Positions 34,555 through 42,894 of a stretch of 52,739 nt of DNA are shown piece by piece. Position 1 is the stretch's first letter. Every line of letters begins with the position of its first letter. The position numbers were made by a program, and so were the translations under genes. The notes beneath the pieces were generated by a model, which worked only from the letters and a program-made list of their open reading frames with translations, ran no database searches and had not been told where the DNA came from. This stretch comes from Phenylobacterium sp. (GTDB lineage: Bacteria; Pseudomonadota; Alphaproteobacteria; Caulobacterales; Caulobacteraceae): contig NZ_JAUSLG010000070.1 of the NCBI RefSeq assembly GCF_030646615.1, positions 1 through 52,739 on the forward strand. The letters are read 5' to 3'.

Positions 34555-35778
34555 TTAAGCGCTTAAGGCCAGGGGGCGGACCGGCTCCGTCCCCTGGACC
34601 ATCTCGCCGTAGAGCCGCATCAGGCCCTGGAAGGTGGCGGCCCAGCCGTGGCGCGTCTCGGCCCGGCGTCGCGCGGCGGCGGACACGGCCTCCAGATCGC
34701 GGGCGAACAGAGCCTCGATCGCCTCGGCGAGCGCGCGGGGCGTGGTGCTGTCGGCCCGTTGACCCACCTCTTCGTCGATCAGTTCGCCGACCCCGCCCCG
34801 ACGGGGCCCAACCACCGGCGTCCCCGACGCCAGGGCTTCCAGGACAGCGAGGCCGAAGGGCTCGTTCTCATTGGCGTGCAGAAAGGCGTCGGCGCTGGCC
34901 ACAAGGCTCGCCAGGGCGTCGGCGTCGGCCTCATAGTCCAGGGAGATCACCCGGTCGGAGGGGCGGGCATCCTTGCCGGCGCCCACCAGCAACAGGCGGT
35001 AGGGATCGCCGAGGCGCTCCACGGCGGCGATCATCGCCTCGATGTTCTTTTCCCGCGCCGGCCGGCCGATGAAGATCAACAGCCGGGTGTTTGCGGCGAG
35101 GCCCAGGCGCCGCAGCAGGCTTGCCCGGTCGCCGCGCGCCGGGTGGAAGAGCTCGATGTCGACGCCCAGGGCCTGGACCGACGCGTCGCCGACGCCGGCC
35201 TCGGCCAGACGCGCGGCCATGTGGCGGCTGGGGGCGATCACCCGGTCGAAGTGTTTGAAGGTCTCGGCCCATTGGCGGGTCGCCGGCGCCCGGGCCCATT
35301 CGCCCAGATGGAGGGCGGCCAGGGCCCCGGCGTCGGTATGGCAGAAGCCGACCACCGGACGGCCCAGCGCCTGCCCCGCCTCGATCGCGGCGAGACCGGG
35401 GACAAAGACGTCTCCGGCCTCGATGAGGTCCGGCTCGAGCAGGGCGATCATCTCGGCCCATTTGGTCACGCTGGCCGGCATCCGATAGCCGTCGCCGAAG
35501 GGCAGTCGGGCGGCGGCGATGGTCACCAGGCCAGGGCCGGCCTGACCGGTTCGGCGGCCCGGCGCGACAATGGTGTGGGCTATGTCAGGCCGGTTCCGGC
35601 GGAGCCAGTCCCGCTTGGCCAGCAGGTAGCGTTTCACCCCGCCGGAGCGAGGCGCATACATCATGGTGGCGTCGACCAGATGGAGGCTGTCAGGGCCCTG
35701 CCCAAGACGGGGCAGATCAACCCTCGAACTCAGCCGCGCCTGACCGTCTCCGCTCACCGGGTTATGAAACACAGCCAC
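34555..35778 (-). CDS. GT4-family glycosyltransferase
   Basis: A 407-residue GT-B fold glycosyltransferase of family GT4, with no membrane helices. The N-terminal half holds the acceptor lobe (SGGVKRYLLAKRDWLRRNRP and VVGFCHTDAGALAA). The donor lobe has RLLIFIGRPAREKNIEAMI and the E-x7-E motif ENEPFGLAVLEALASGTPVV, which binds the nucleotide sugar. The C-terminal helix ends MRLYGEMVQG. The start is a GTG at 35778; a start a few residues later is possible. It is a single gene, back-to-front with the VWA gene (66 bases) and end-to-end with the acyl-CoA dehydrogenase. It may act in envelope polysaccharide or glycolipid synthesis. Confidence 0.9.
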   Translation of the reverse strand: MAVFHNPVSGDGQARLSSRVDLPRLGQGPDSLHLVDATMMYAPRSGGVKRYLLAKRDWLRRNRPDIAHTIVAPGRRTGQAGPGLVTIAAARLPFGDGYRMPASVTKWAEMIALLEPDLIEAGDVFVPGLAAIEAGQALGRPVVGFCHTDAGALAALHLGEWARAPATRQWAETFKHFDRVIAPSRHMAARLAEAGVGDASVQALGVDIELFHPARGDRASLLRRLGLAANTRLLIFIGRPAREKNIEAMIAAVERLGDPYRLLLVGAGKDARPSDRVISLDYEADADALASLVASADAFLHANENEPFGLAVLEALASGTPVVGPRRGGVGELIDEEVGQRADSTTPRALAEAIEALFARDLEAVSAAARRRAETRHGWAATFQGLMRLYGEMVQGTEPVRPLALSA

Positions 35779-35844
35779 GCCCTTTCGACCCGCCGTCTGT
35801 TCCTTGACGGATCAACGGCGCGCGCGGGTTTTTGATCCGCCGCT

Positions 35845-37617
35845 CTAGCGCCCCGGAGTTGCGACCTCACCATCTTCGGCGGCCCGCACCAGGGTGATGA
35901 ACTCGGCCCGGTCGCCGTCGATGTCCTGGCCGCGCGCGCCCTGGGCCAGGGTCTCGATGTCGTCCCAGCTGAAGCCGTCGGCCACCCACGGATCGTTCCG
36001 CAGCTTCTGGCCGAAGGCGGCCACGGCGATGGCCCAGCGGGTCGCCTCCGGCGCGCCGGCCAGGCTCGAGGTCCGATCGGCGTTGGTGACCGGGCGGCTC
36101 ATGAGCTGGGAGTCCGATCCGCCGGGCGCCTTGTAGCGGACCTTGAGATAGGCGAGCTCCGCCCCGCCCGCCGCGCCGCGTGCGCGGGGCTGATAGCGTA
36201 ACGGATCGCTGGAGGGCCGGGCGCCGACCGGGGTGATCTCATAGAGGGCGGTGACCGAAGCGCCCGAGCCGACCTCGCCGGCGTCCACCTGGTCGTTGTT
36301 GAAGTCTTCCCGGTTCAGGAGCCGCGTCTCGTAGCCGATGAGCCGGTATTCGGCGACCATGGCGGGGTTGAACTCCACCTGGATCTTCACGTCGTCGGCG
36401 ATGGGGAACAGGCTGGCCGGCAGATCGTCGCGGAACAGCCGGCGGGCCTCGGCCAGGGTGTCGATATAGGCCGCCGTGCCGTTGCCGTTCTGGGCCAGGC
36501 TCTGCATCATCACGTCATTATAGTTGCCGCGGCCAAAGCCGTAGACCGAGAGATAGACGCCGCTCCGGCGCTTTTCGGTGACGAGATCCTTCATCCGTTC
36601 GGGATCGGAAACCCCGACGTTGAAGTCCCCGTCCGTCATCAGGATCACGCGGTTGACCGCCTTGGGGTCGAAGTTCTGGGCGGCCAGGTCATAGGCCAGC
36701 GCCAGGCCCTGGCCGCCCGCGGTCGAGCCGCCGGCCTCCAGTACGCCCAGGGCGCAGCGCATCATCAGCTTCTGGTTTCCATCGGTGGGCGCCAGGACCG
36801 CGCCCGCCGATCCGGCATAGGCGACCATCGAGACCCGATCCTCCGGGCCGAGCTGGTCGATCAGCACGTTCATCGCCTTCTTGGCCAGCGGCAGGCGATC
36901 CTCGCTCCACATGGAGCCGGAGGTGTCGATCAGGAAGACGAGGTTGAGCGGCGGCTGAGCGCTGGCCGCCAACTCATAGCCCTGCAGGCCGATGTGCAGG
37001 ATTTCCCGCTCCGCCGACCAGGGGGAGGGGGCGAGACTCACGCTGGCGGCGAAGGGCGCCCCGCCCGGACGCGGCGCGGCGTAGCCAAAGTCGAAGTAGT
37101 TGATCAGCTCCTCGACCCGGACGGCGTCCGAGGGGGGGCGGGCGCCGTCGTTCAGGAACCGGCGGACATTGGCGTAGCTGGCGGTGTCCACGTCGATCGA
37201 GAAGGTCGAGACCGGCTCTTCTGCGGTGCGCTTGACCGGGTTGGGCGTGGCGTTGGGATAGCGCTCGGTGTCGCGCTGGGGGAGTTGGCCCGGCGCCGGC
37301 ATGACGCGCGAGCCTGTGACGACTAGGCTCTCCATGGCTGGAGGCGCCGGCGGGGGCGCTTCTAAGCGGTGCGGGACCGGCGGCACAGGCAGGGGCGGAA
37401 TGGCCGGTCGGGACCGGAGCCCGCCGGGCGCCGGCGCAGCCATCGGAACCCCAGCCCGCACGCCGTCTCTGCGCGGCGCAAAGCCCAGGGCCGAGCAGGC
37501 CTCCGCGGTCGCAACCCCGTCGCGGACGGTCGGCGCAGCGCCGGCCGAGAATGGCGAGAGCGCCACGAGCCCGGTGAGGCCGAACGTAAAAGCGGAGCGT
37601 ATCGCGTGCGGCGCCAT
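35845..37617 (-). CDS. Secreted VWA-domain protein (YfbK-type)
   Basis: A 590-residue exported protein with a Sec signal (MAPHAIRSAFTFGLTGLVAL, cleavage near SAGA-A). A proline-rich linker (IPPLPVPPVPHRLEAPPPAP) follows, then the conserved TFSIDVDTASYANVRRFLND of the YfbK group. The von Willebrand A domain has the metal-ion-dependent adhesion site D231-x-S-x-S (FLIDTSGSMWS) and MTDGDFNVGVS. A C-terminal YfbK-like domain (EFNPAMVAEYRLIGYETRLL, then DFNNDQVDAGEVGSG) ends the protein. The N-terminal cysteine C41 is not a lipobox. VWA/YfbK proteins are periplasmic or surface scaffolds of unknown partner. A 17-base palindrome lies 70-86 bases upstream. Confidence 0.93.
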   Translation of the reverse strand: MAPHAIRSAFTFGLTGLVALSPFSAGAAPTVRDGVATAEACSALGFAPRRDGVRAGVPMAAPAPGGLRSRPAIPPLPVPPVPHRLEAPPPAPPAMESLVVTGSRVMPAPGQLPQRDTERYPNATPNPVKRTAEEPVSTFSIDVDTASYANVRRFLNDGARPPSDAVRVEELINYFDFGYAAPRPGGAPFAASVSLAPSPWSAEREILHIGLQGYELAASAQPPLNLVFLIDTSGSMWSEDRLPLAKKAMNVLIDQLGPEDRVSMVAYAGSAGAVLAPTDGNQKLMMRCALGVLEAGGSTAGGQGLALAYDLAAQNFDPKAVNRVILMTDGDFNVGVSDPERMKDLVTEKRRSGVYLSVYGFGRGNYNDVMMQSLAQNGNGTAAYIDTLAEARRLFRDDLPASLFPIADDVKIQVEFNPAMVAEYRLIGYETRLLNREDFNNDQVDAGEVGSGASVTALYEITPVGARPSSDPLRYQPRARGAAGGAELAYLKVRYKAPGGSDSQLMSRPVTNADRTSSLAGAPEATRWAIAVAAFGQKLRNDPWVADGFSWDDIETLAQGARGQDIDGDRAEFITLVRAAEDGEVATPGR

Positions 37618-37686
37618 GTCGAGTTCGATCCTTCGGCTCTGGTTTTCTCGACCTGCAGTCTGCGCTCCGTACTAGGGCAAAAGATA

Positions 37687-37703
37687 GACGAACATCGTTC
37701 GTC
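37687..37703. promoter_or_regulatory. Palindromic operator candidate upstream of the VWA gene
   Basis: GACGAAC-ATC-GTTCGTC, a perfect 7+3+7 palindrome. On the minus strand it is followed directly by TATCTT, a fair -10 element for the VWA gene, so a bound dimer would block or reshape that promoter. It is not the alphaproteobacterial LexA box (GTTC-N7-GTTC). The regulator is unknown. Confidence 0.45.
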
Positions 37704-37807
37704 GAGGGCGGTCCGCAGACGCGCAATCCCTCGCGTCGGAAAACCTCGGTCTCCTGCTGGGGCGAGCTTGACAGTGGGCCGAGAGGTGCGGCTACTTCCG
37801 GATAACT

Positions 37808-37815
37808 ATGGTTAA
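37808..37815 (-). promoter_or_regulatory. CtrA half-site-like octamer
   Basis: The minus strand reads TTAACCAT, the 8-mer CtrA binding motif, 29 bases before the Sel1 lipoprotein gene and facing away from it. No second TTAA lies seven bases away. A single octamer in the 226-base divergent gap is weak evidence. Confidence 0.25.
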
Positions 37816-37843
37816 CGAGTTCTGAACCAGGGGAGCCAAGGGC

Positions 37844-39244
37844 ATGGTCCAGCACTCGGACCGACCGCTGCGCGAAAGCGTACGCAAAGGTTTGACGCTC
37901 GCCCTGCTCGTGGCCCTGGTCCCGCTCATGGGATGCGAGCCGCGAGGCAAGGCGCAGGGATCGCGGAGCGCGGGCCTGGCCTGCCCGCGACCTCAGGCCT
38001 TCCTCACCACCCAGGAGTTCAACGCCCAGGAGCAGCAGCTTCGCGCCCTGCGGCAGCAGGCCTTCGGCGGCGATTTTTTCGCCCAGATCGACCTGGCGCG
38101 CCGATACGGCGGCCGGGAGGCGGAGGCCCGCAAGACCTATGACCCGGTGGAGGCGGCCGTCTGGTACGAGCTGGCCCTGGCCAATCCCGACGGCTTTGCG
38201 CCGATCGTCACCGCCCGGCAGAACCGGCGCCTGGGCGGCGCGCGGCTGGAGGACTGCCGCGAGGCCGAACGCCTTGGGGCCTTCAACGGCCTGGAGCATC
38301 TGCTCGGCCGGATGAGCTCGGGCGAACGGCAGGAGGTGCGCGACCGGGTCATCTATGTGCTGTCCACGCAAGGGCCCGAGGGCTTCCGCACCCTGGCGCG
38401 GCTGCCCGATGCGGGCTTCGGTCCCTTCGGCGACCCCTACGAGGCCTCGCCGATCGATCCGCGGGACCTGGAGGGCCGCCGCCTGCCGGCTGCGGCGACC
38501 CTGTTCACCCGCAACGACATGGATGTCTATCAATTCAACTATCTCGCAGCCCAGAGCGGCGATGTGGCCGGCTTTGTGATGCTCAAGGACTTCGAGCGGT
38601 CCTCGCCCGGCCGGGCCGCCCTGGGATCGGACGCCGAGGCCAAGGCCAAGCGCTGGACGCCGCCCTTCGAATTCTACCCGCCCGAGGCGCCGGAATCCGG
38701 CGTGCCCCATTCTGATGAGTCCGCGCCGATGGGCGAGGCCGCGGCCCTGGCGCTTTCACGGCTGGACGAGCTGCCCTTCCTGCATGTGGGCCATGCCCTG
38801 GCCTTCCTGCAGGTGATCCCCAAGCCGATCCTCACCAAGGCCGAGTTGAGCGCGACCGAGGCCCAGACCTTCCAGGCGATGCTGGGCCGGCCGATGACCG
38901 GGCGGCTTTCGCCCCTGGAGGAGGTCCGCGCCATCCAGTACGCCGCGGTCAGCGGTCAGGCCCGCTCGCAGCTCGCCCTGGCGGTGATGTACGCCGAAGG
39001 CGTCGGCGTCCCCCGGGACTATGCGCGGGCCTTCCACTGGTTTTCCCAGGCCGACCGGCAGGGCAGCCCCGAGGCCAAGTACGCCATGTCGACCTTCTTC
39101 TCCCTGGGAATGGAAGGGGTGGCCGACCAGGATAAGGCGAGCGCCGTGGTCTATCAGATCGACGGGGCGCTGGCCGGCTTCAAACCCTCAGCCCAAAGGC
39201 TGCGCGAGCTCCTGGCCCAGGTCTCCCGCGCGCCGCGAACCTGA
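37844..39244 (+). CDS. Sel1-repeat lipoprotein
   Basis: A 466-residue exported lipoprotein: an N-terminal hydrophobic segment ends in the lipobox LVPLMGC (C31 would be lipidated). The following 400 residues are helical. A Sel1/TPR-like unit near the N-terminus (FFAQIDLARRYGGREAEARK, YDPVEAAVWYELALANPDG) is followed by a poorly conserved middle. Clear Sel1 repeats are at about 365-420 (ARSQLALAVMYAEGVGVPRD, YARAFHWFSQADRQGSPEAK). Sel1 proteins are scaffolds for protein complexes. The stop is eight bases from the ATG of a secreted beta-helix protein, so the pair is probably one operon. Function unknown. Confidence 0.85.
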   Translation: MVQHSDRPLRESVRKGLTLALLVALVPLMGCEPRGKAQGSRSAGLACPRPQAFLTTQEFNAQEQQLRALRQQAFGGDFFAQIDLARRYGGREAEARKTYDPVEAAVWYELALANPDGFAPIVTARQNRRLGGARLEDCREAERLGAFNGLEHLLGRMSSGERQEVRDRVIYVLSTQGPEGFRTLARLPDAGFGPFGDPYEASPIDPRDLEGRRLPAAATLFTRNDMDVYQFNYLAAQSGDVAGFVMLKDFERSSPGRAALGSDAEAKAKRWTPPFEFYPPEAPESGVPHSDESAPMGEAAALALSRLDELPFLHVGHALAFLQVIPKPILTKAELSATEAQTFQAMLGRPMTGRLSPLEEVRAIQYAAVSGQARSQLALAVMYAEGVGVPRDYARAFHWFSQADRQGSPEAKYAMSTFFSLGMEGVADQDKASAVVYQIDGALAGFKPSAQRLRELLAQVSRAPRT

Positions 39245-39252
39245 CAAAGGCC

Positions 39253-40689
39253 ATGACGGTGACCGCACAGACCCCTCGACTCCGCCGGACGGCCGCCCAG
39301 GCCGGCGCCTTGGCCGCCGCCCTGGGGCTGGCCCTGCTGGCCGGCCCGGCCCAGGCCTATCCCGACGCCAAGGTGGATGCTCAGATCAGGCCCAACTTCG
39401 GCGGGTTGATCACGCCGCCGCTGCGCTCGCCCTACCGCCCGGCGCCCTGGAGCAAGCCCAGCCACAAGCCCCAGCGCCCCCATCGGCCACCGCCCCCCGG
39501 CCCCTATCCGCTGACAGGCGGCTATCTCAACAGCCTCAGCATCGACTGCGCCGACCCGAGCCTCGGCCCCTATCCTATCTCCGACGCCCTCTGGGCCCTG
39601 GCCGACGGCGGGGTGTTGTTCATCCGCGCCCGGGGCGGGGTCTGCCGCGAGACGGTCTATATTGATCGCCCCGTGACCATCATTGGCGAGGGGACGCCGG
39701 CCTTCGCCACAGGACCGGGCAGCCAGCCGGCCAGGCTTTCGGCGCCGGCGGGCGCGCCCTGCATCCGCCTGGCGCCGGGCACGCGGGGGGTCGAGATCCG
39801 CGACCTGATCATCGAGTCCGATCAGGGCGGCCGCAGCGCCTGTATCGAGGCCGTCGACGCCGAACTGGCCCTGATCGGTAGCTATGTCCGCTACAGCGGC
39901 GAGGCCGCCGCCATCTTCGTCTCCGGTGGCCGGCTGATCGCCCGCCAGACGACCATTGAGGCCCGCACCAACGACGCCGCCATCCTGGCCGACACCGCGA
40001 CCCTGGACTTCAGCCAGGTCCGCATCGCCGCCGACGTCCGCGGCCTGGACATCACGCCGGCGGCCGGCGAGAGCCGCCTGGTCCAGGTGGGGGTGGTGGC
40101 CGAGGGCGGCGCCCTGCCGGGCTCCACCGGGATCACCGTGCGCGGCTTGCGCAGCGGCGGCGGCAGGCTGGTGGTGCGCAACGCCTATGTGGGCGGCTGG
40201 ATCACCGGCCTCTATGTGGACCGCGGCGCGAAGCTGGAGCTGATCCGCAGCCGGGTCCGCGCCCGGCGGGGGATCATCTCCGACTGGGGCGAGGTGGTGG
40301 TGCGGGAGTCCGCGGTCTGGGGGGACGAGTACGGTGGCTATTTCGCCGGCGGCGCGCCGGCGATCGAGCACAACCGGTTTGGGGGGCCGCGGGGCGGGCT
40401 GGTCTTCGACAGCCAGGCCCGGCCAAACCTGTCGCCCAACTATCTCTATGCGCCGGAGGGCTGTGATCCCTACAGCCAGACCCAGGGCCTCTACTGCCTG
40501 CCGCTGGCGGCTGCGCCGCCGCTGGCCTTCGCCCCACCCGAGACCTATGGCCAGCCGGCCTATGGGAGCCAGGCCTATGGCTGGAGCCACGATGGCTATG
40601 ACCGCGGCTATCAGGCCGATGGCAGCCCGGTCCCCGTCGCCCCGCCCCCGCCGCCCCGCCGCGGCTTCCTGGGGCGGCCCGCCTACTGA
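39253..40689 (+). CDS. Secreted right-handed beta-helix protein
   Basis: A 478-residue exported protein with a Sec signal (LAAALGLALLAGPAQA, cleavage near residue 35). A Pro/Lys/His-rich segment (about 57-85) is followed by a repeating run of short beta-strands: VCRETVYIDRPVTIIGEG, IRLAPGTRGVEIRDLIIES, AIFVSGGRLIARQTTIEA and so on. This fits a right-handed parallel beta-helix, the fold of many polysaccharide-processing or surface proteins. A cysteine pair near SIDCADPS and a second near GCDPYSQTQGLYC may form disulfides. The C-terminus is Gln/Tyr/Pro/Gly-rich (PETYGQPAYGSQAYGWSH), with a Pro-rich tail. No catalytic residues can be named. It is probably cotranscribed with the Sel1 lipoprotein. 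Confidence 0.8.
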   Translation: MTVTAQTPRLRRTAAQAGALAAALGLALLAGPAQAYPDAKVDAQIRPNFGGLITPPLRSPYRPAPWSKPSHKPQRPHRPPPPGPYPLTGGYLNSLSIDCADPSLGPYPISDALWALADGGVLFIRARGGVCRETVYIDRPVTIIGEGTPAFATGPGSQPARLSAPAGAPCIRLAPGTRGVEIRDLIIESDQGGRSACIEAVDAELALIGSYVRYSGEAAAIFVSGGRLIARQTTIEARTNDAAILADTATLDFSQVRIAADVRGLDITPAAGESRLVQVGVVAEGGALPGSTGITVRGLRSGGGRLVVRNAYVGGWITGLYVDRGAKLELIRSRVRARRGIISDWGEVVVRESAVWGDEYGGYFAGGAPAIEHNRFGGPRGGLVFDSQARPNLSPNYLYAPEGCDPYSQTQGLYCLPLAAAPPLAFAPPETYGQPAYGSQAYGWSHDGYDRGYQADGSPVPVAPPPPPRRGFLGRPAY

Positions 40690-40704
40690 GCCGCCATCAG
40701 GCCG

Positions 40705-42225
40705 CTACTGACCCTCGAAGAAGTCCTCCGGCCCCTCGACCTCGATCAGGCGGCCCTTGCGGATCTCGACAAAGCGGGTGGCGGCCGTGCGGGTGAAATG
40801 CCGGTCGTGGGAGACGAACAGGCAGGTGGTCTCAGCCTCTTCCAGCTGACTTTCCAGGGCCTCCTGGCCCTCGATGTCCAGGTGGTTGGTGGGCTCGTCC
40901 AGCAGGTAGAGATTGGGTTTGGCGAGCTTCAGCCGCAGGAAGATCAGCCGGGCCCGCTCCCCGTGGCTGAGATCGCCGATCGGGCCGCTGACCCGGGCGT
41001 GCGAGAAGCCGGCCTTGGCCAGCAGGGCGTTGGTCTGGGTCTTGGTCGCCGCCTCGGCCCCGGCCACATAGTCGAACAGGCTCATCTTCAGCGGCAGGTC
41101 GCGCATGGCCTGGTCGAAATAGACCATGCGGATGGCCGGGTTGAAGCGGATGGGCGCGCTCCCGTCATAGTGGGTCTGGGCCGGGTCATAGGCCTTGGCC
41201 AGGGCGTTCAGCAGCATGGACTTGCCCGCGCCGTTGATGCCCAGCACCGCGATGCGGTCGCCCACCGCCACCGCCAGCCGGTCGATCCGATAGAGGGCGC
41301 GGCCGTCCGGGGTGGTGACGGTGACGTCGGCCAGCCGCAGGGCCACCTTGGCGTCCATCTCCCCTTCGCCCAGCTCCAGCCGGCGCTCCCGCCCCGTATA
41401 GGAGTCCGTGCGCTCGGCTTCGATGCGGGCGATCCGCTTCTCGGTGGCCTTGGCGCGCTTGTGGAACTTGTCGTTCAGCACGCCCCATTGGCGATAGCGG
41501 GCGGCCATGGCCTCCAGCCGGTCGATCTCCTTGGCCTCCAGCTTGCGGCGGGTGGCCTCTGCGGCGTCGCGGGCCATCAGTTCGGCGCGGGCGGCGACGA
41601 AGGGCAGGGCGAAGCTGTGGGCCCCATCGGCCCGCAGGAAGACGGTGCGGCTGGTGGTCCGCTCCAGGAAGGCGCGGTCGTGGCTGACGATCAGCATCGG
41701 CAGCCGGCGCTCGGCGGCCAGCCATCGCTCCAGCCGGTTGATGTTGCCGAGGTCCAGATGGTTGGTGGGTTCGTCGAGGATCAGCAGGTCCGGCTCGGCC
41801 AGGCGCACGGCCGAGGCGATCAGGAACAGCCGCCGCCAGCCGCCGCTGAGGGCGGCGAACCGCGTCTCGGCCAACCCGGCGGGGATTTCGAACTCGTCCA
41901 GCAGGACATCGATCCGCCAGTCCTCCGATCCGTCCTCGGGCAGGGCGGCAGCCAGCACCTCCCGGGCGGTGAGCTCCAGCAGGTGTTCCGGCGCCTCCTG
42001 CGGCACGTAGCCGACCTTCAGGCCCCGGGAGCGGATGATCTTGCCGCTGTTCAGGTCCAGCTCGCCGGTCAGGCACTTGAGCAGGGTGGACTTGCCGGCC
42101 CCGTTCTCGCCCACCAGGGCTGTGCGCGCGCCGTCCAGGGCGAAGGTCACGCCCTCGAACACCCGGGTGGCGCCGTAATAGAAGCTGGCGTTCTCCACGC
42201 CCAACACCGCCGCCGGTCCTGCCAT
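40705..42225 (-). CDS. ABC-F family ATPase (second in window)
   Basis: A 506-residue soluble protein with two ABC cassettes. The first has Walker A GENGAGKST and Walker [13 protein letters not shown]. Its signature is LSGGWRRL, with Trp in the place usually taken by Gln or Glu. The second has GINGAGKSM, in which Met replaces the usual Thr after the Ser, the signature LSHGERAR (His for Gly) and [11 protein letters not shown]. These substitutions are unusual and suggest reduced or altered ATPase activity; that is inference. A charged linker (KFHKRAKATEKRIARIEAER) joins the cassettes. It lacks the Uup C-terminal coiled coil. It is convergent with the beta-helix gene, 15 bases away. Confidence 0.9.
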   Translation of the reverse strand: MAGPAAVLGVENASFYYGATRVFEGVTFALDGARTALVGENGAGKSTLLKCLTGELDLNSGKIIRSRGLKVGYVPQEAPEHLLELTAREVLAAALPEDGSEDWRIDVLLDEFEIPAGLAETRFAALSGGWRRLFLIASAVRLAEPDLLILDEPTNHLDLGNINRLERWLAAERRLPMLIVSHDRAFLERTTSRTVFLRADGAHSFALPFVAARAELMARDAAEATRRKLEAKEIDRLEAMAARYRQWGVLNDKFHKRAKATEKRIARIEAERTDSYTGRERRLELGEGEMDAKVALRLADVTVTTPDGRALYRIDRLAVAVGDRIAVLGINGAGKSMLLNALAKAYDPAQTHYDGSAPIRFNPAIRMVYFDQAMRDLPLKMSLFDYVAGAEAATKTQTNALLAKAGFSHARVSGPIGDLSHGERARLIFLRLKLAKPNLYLLDEPTNHLDIEGQEALESQLEEAETTCLFVSHDRHFTRTAATRFVEIRKGRLIEVEGPEDFFEGQ

Positions 42226-42297
42226 TTCTGCGCCCCCGGTTCATGTACGCCCAGGCGCACTTAACGGTCCGGAGTCGACCTTGCCCAGCAGAAAGCC

Positions 42298-42894
42298 TCA
42301 GCCCCTATGGGCCAGAGCGATCTGCGCGATCAGAACCACGCCGCCTGGGGCCGACTCGGTGTCCAGCCGCAGTTGCGAGATCCGGCGACGCGTCCAGTCG
42401 CCCTCCCCGCGGGCGAGATGGGTCATGTCATAGACCAGCGTGACGGGCGTGGCGGTCTCGGGCGGCCAGGTCTCGACGGGCAGGGCCATATAGGCCGCCG
42501 ATTCCCCGTGCGTCTCGGTGGCGTAGTAGAGGGCGCCGTCCCAGGGGCCGGCGGCGACGGCGCGCACCATGCGGACCAGGACAAGGTTCGCCGTGGCGCC
42601 CGGCAGATCGATACCGGTTGGAGACCTGAGCTTCGGATCCCCCGACTGGCTGATCAGTTCGACCCCGACGCCCGGCTGATGGCGAAGCTCGCCGCCATCG
42701 GCGACGAACCCGTGGAGCGAGGCGGCAAAGTCCCAGCTGCGGACCACCTGCAGGCCGGGGCCTTCGAACTGTCGGAGGTCATCGCGCCAGCGGATCTGGT
42801 TGGTCCAAGCCTGATCTGGTTGGGGGTCGGCCTTGTCGCAGGCGGCCAGGGCCAGGGCGCCCAATTGTCCTAGGGCGATGCGGCGGGAGATCAT
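42298..42894 (-). CDS. Hypothetical Tat-type lipoprotein
   Basis: A 198-residue exported protein. The N-terminus MISRRIALGQLGALALAAC has an RR pair followed by a hydrophobic stretch and a lipobox ending in C19, the layout of a twin-arginine lipoprotein signal. The mature part is beta-rich (GPGLQVVRSWDFAASLHGFV, TANLVLVRMVRAVAAGPWDG, TPVTLVYDMTHLARGEGDW), resembling a carbohydrate-binding or jelly-roll domain, though I cannot assign a family. It overlaps by four bases (ATGA) with the polytopic glycosyltransferase gene upstream, so the two are translated together and probably act together at the envelope. Confidence 0.75.
   Translation of the reverse strand: MISRRIALGQLGALALAACDKADPQPDQAWTNQIRWRDDLRQFEGPGLQVVRSWDFAASLHGFVADGGELRHQPGVGVELISQSGDPKLRSPTGIDLPGATANLVLVRMVRAVAAGPWDGALYYATETHGESAAYMALPVETWPPETATPVTLVYDMTHLARGEGDWTRRRISQLRLDTESAPGGVVLIAQIALAHRG

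Noticed and set aside
34554..34567. Palindrome CTTAAGCGCTTAAG at the end of the GT4 gene as a regulatory site
   Set aside because: It encodes the last residues and stop of the glycosyltransferase and lies between convergent genes, where a promoter site is not expected.
37687..37703. Palindrome read as a LexA box
   Set aside because: Alphaproteobacterial LexA sites are GTTC-N7-GTTC direct repeats, and the Gram-positive type needs four bases between CGAAC and GTTCG; this site has three. VWA is not a known SOS gene.
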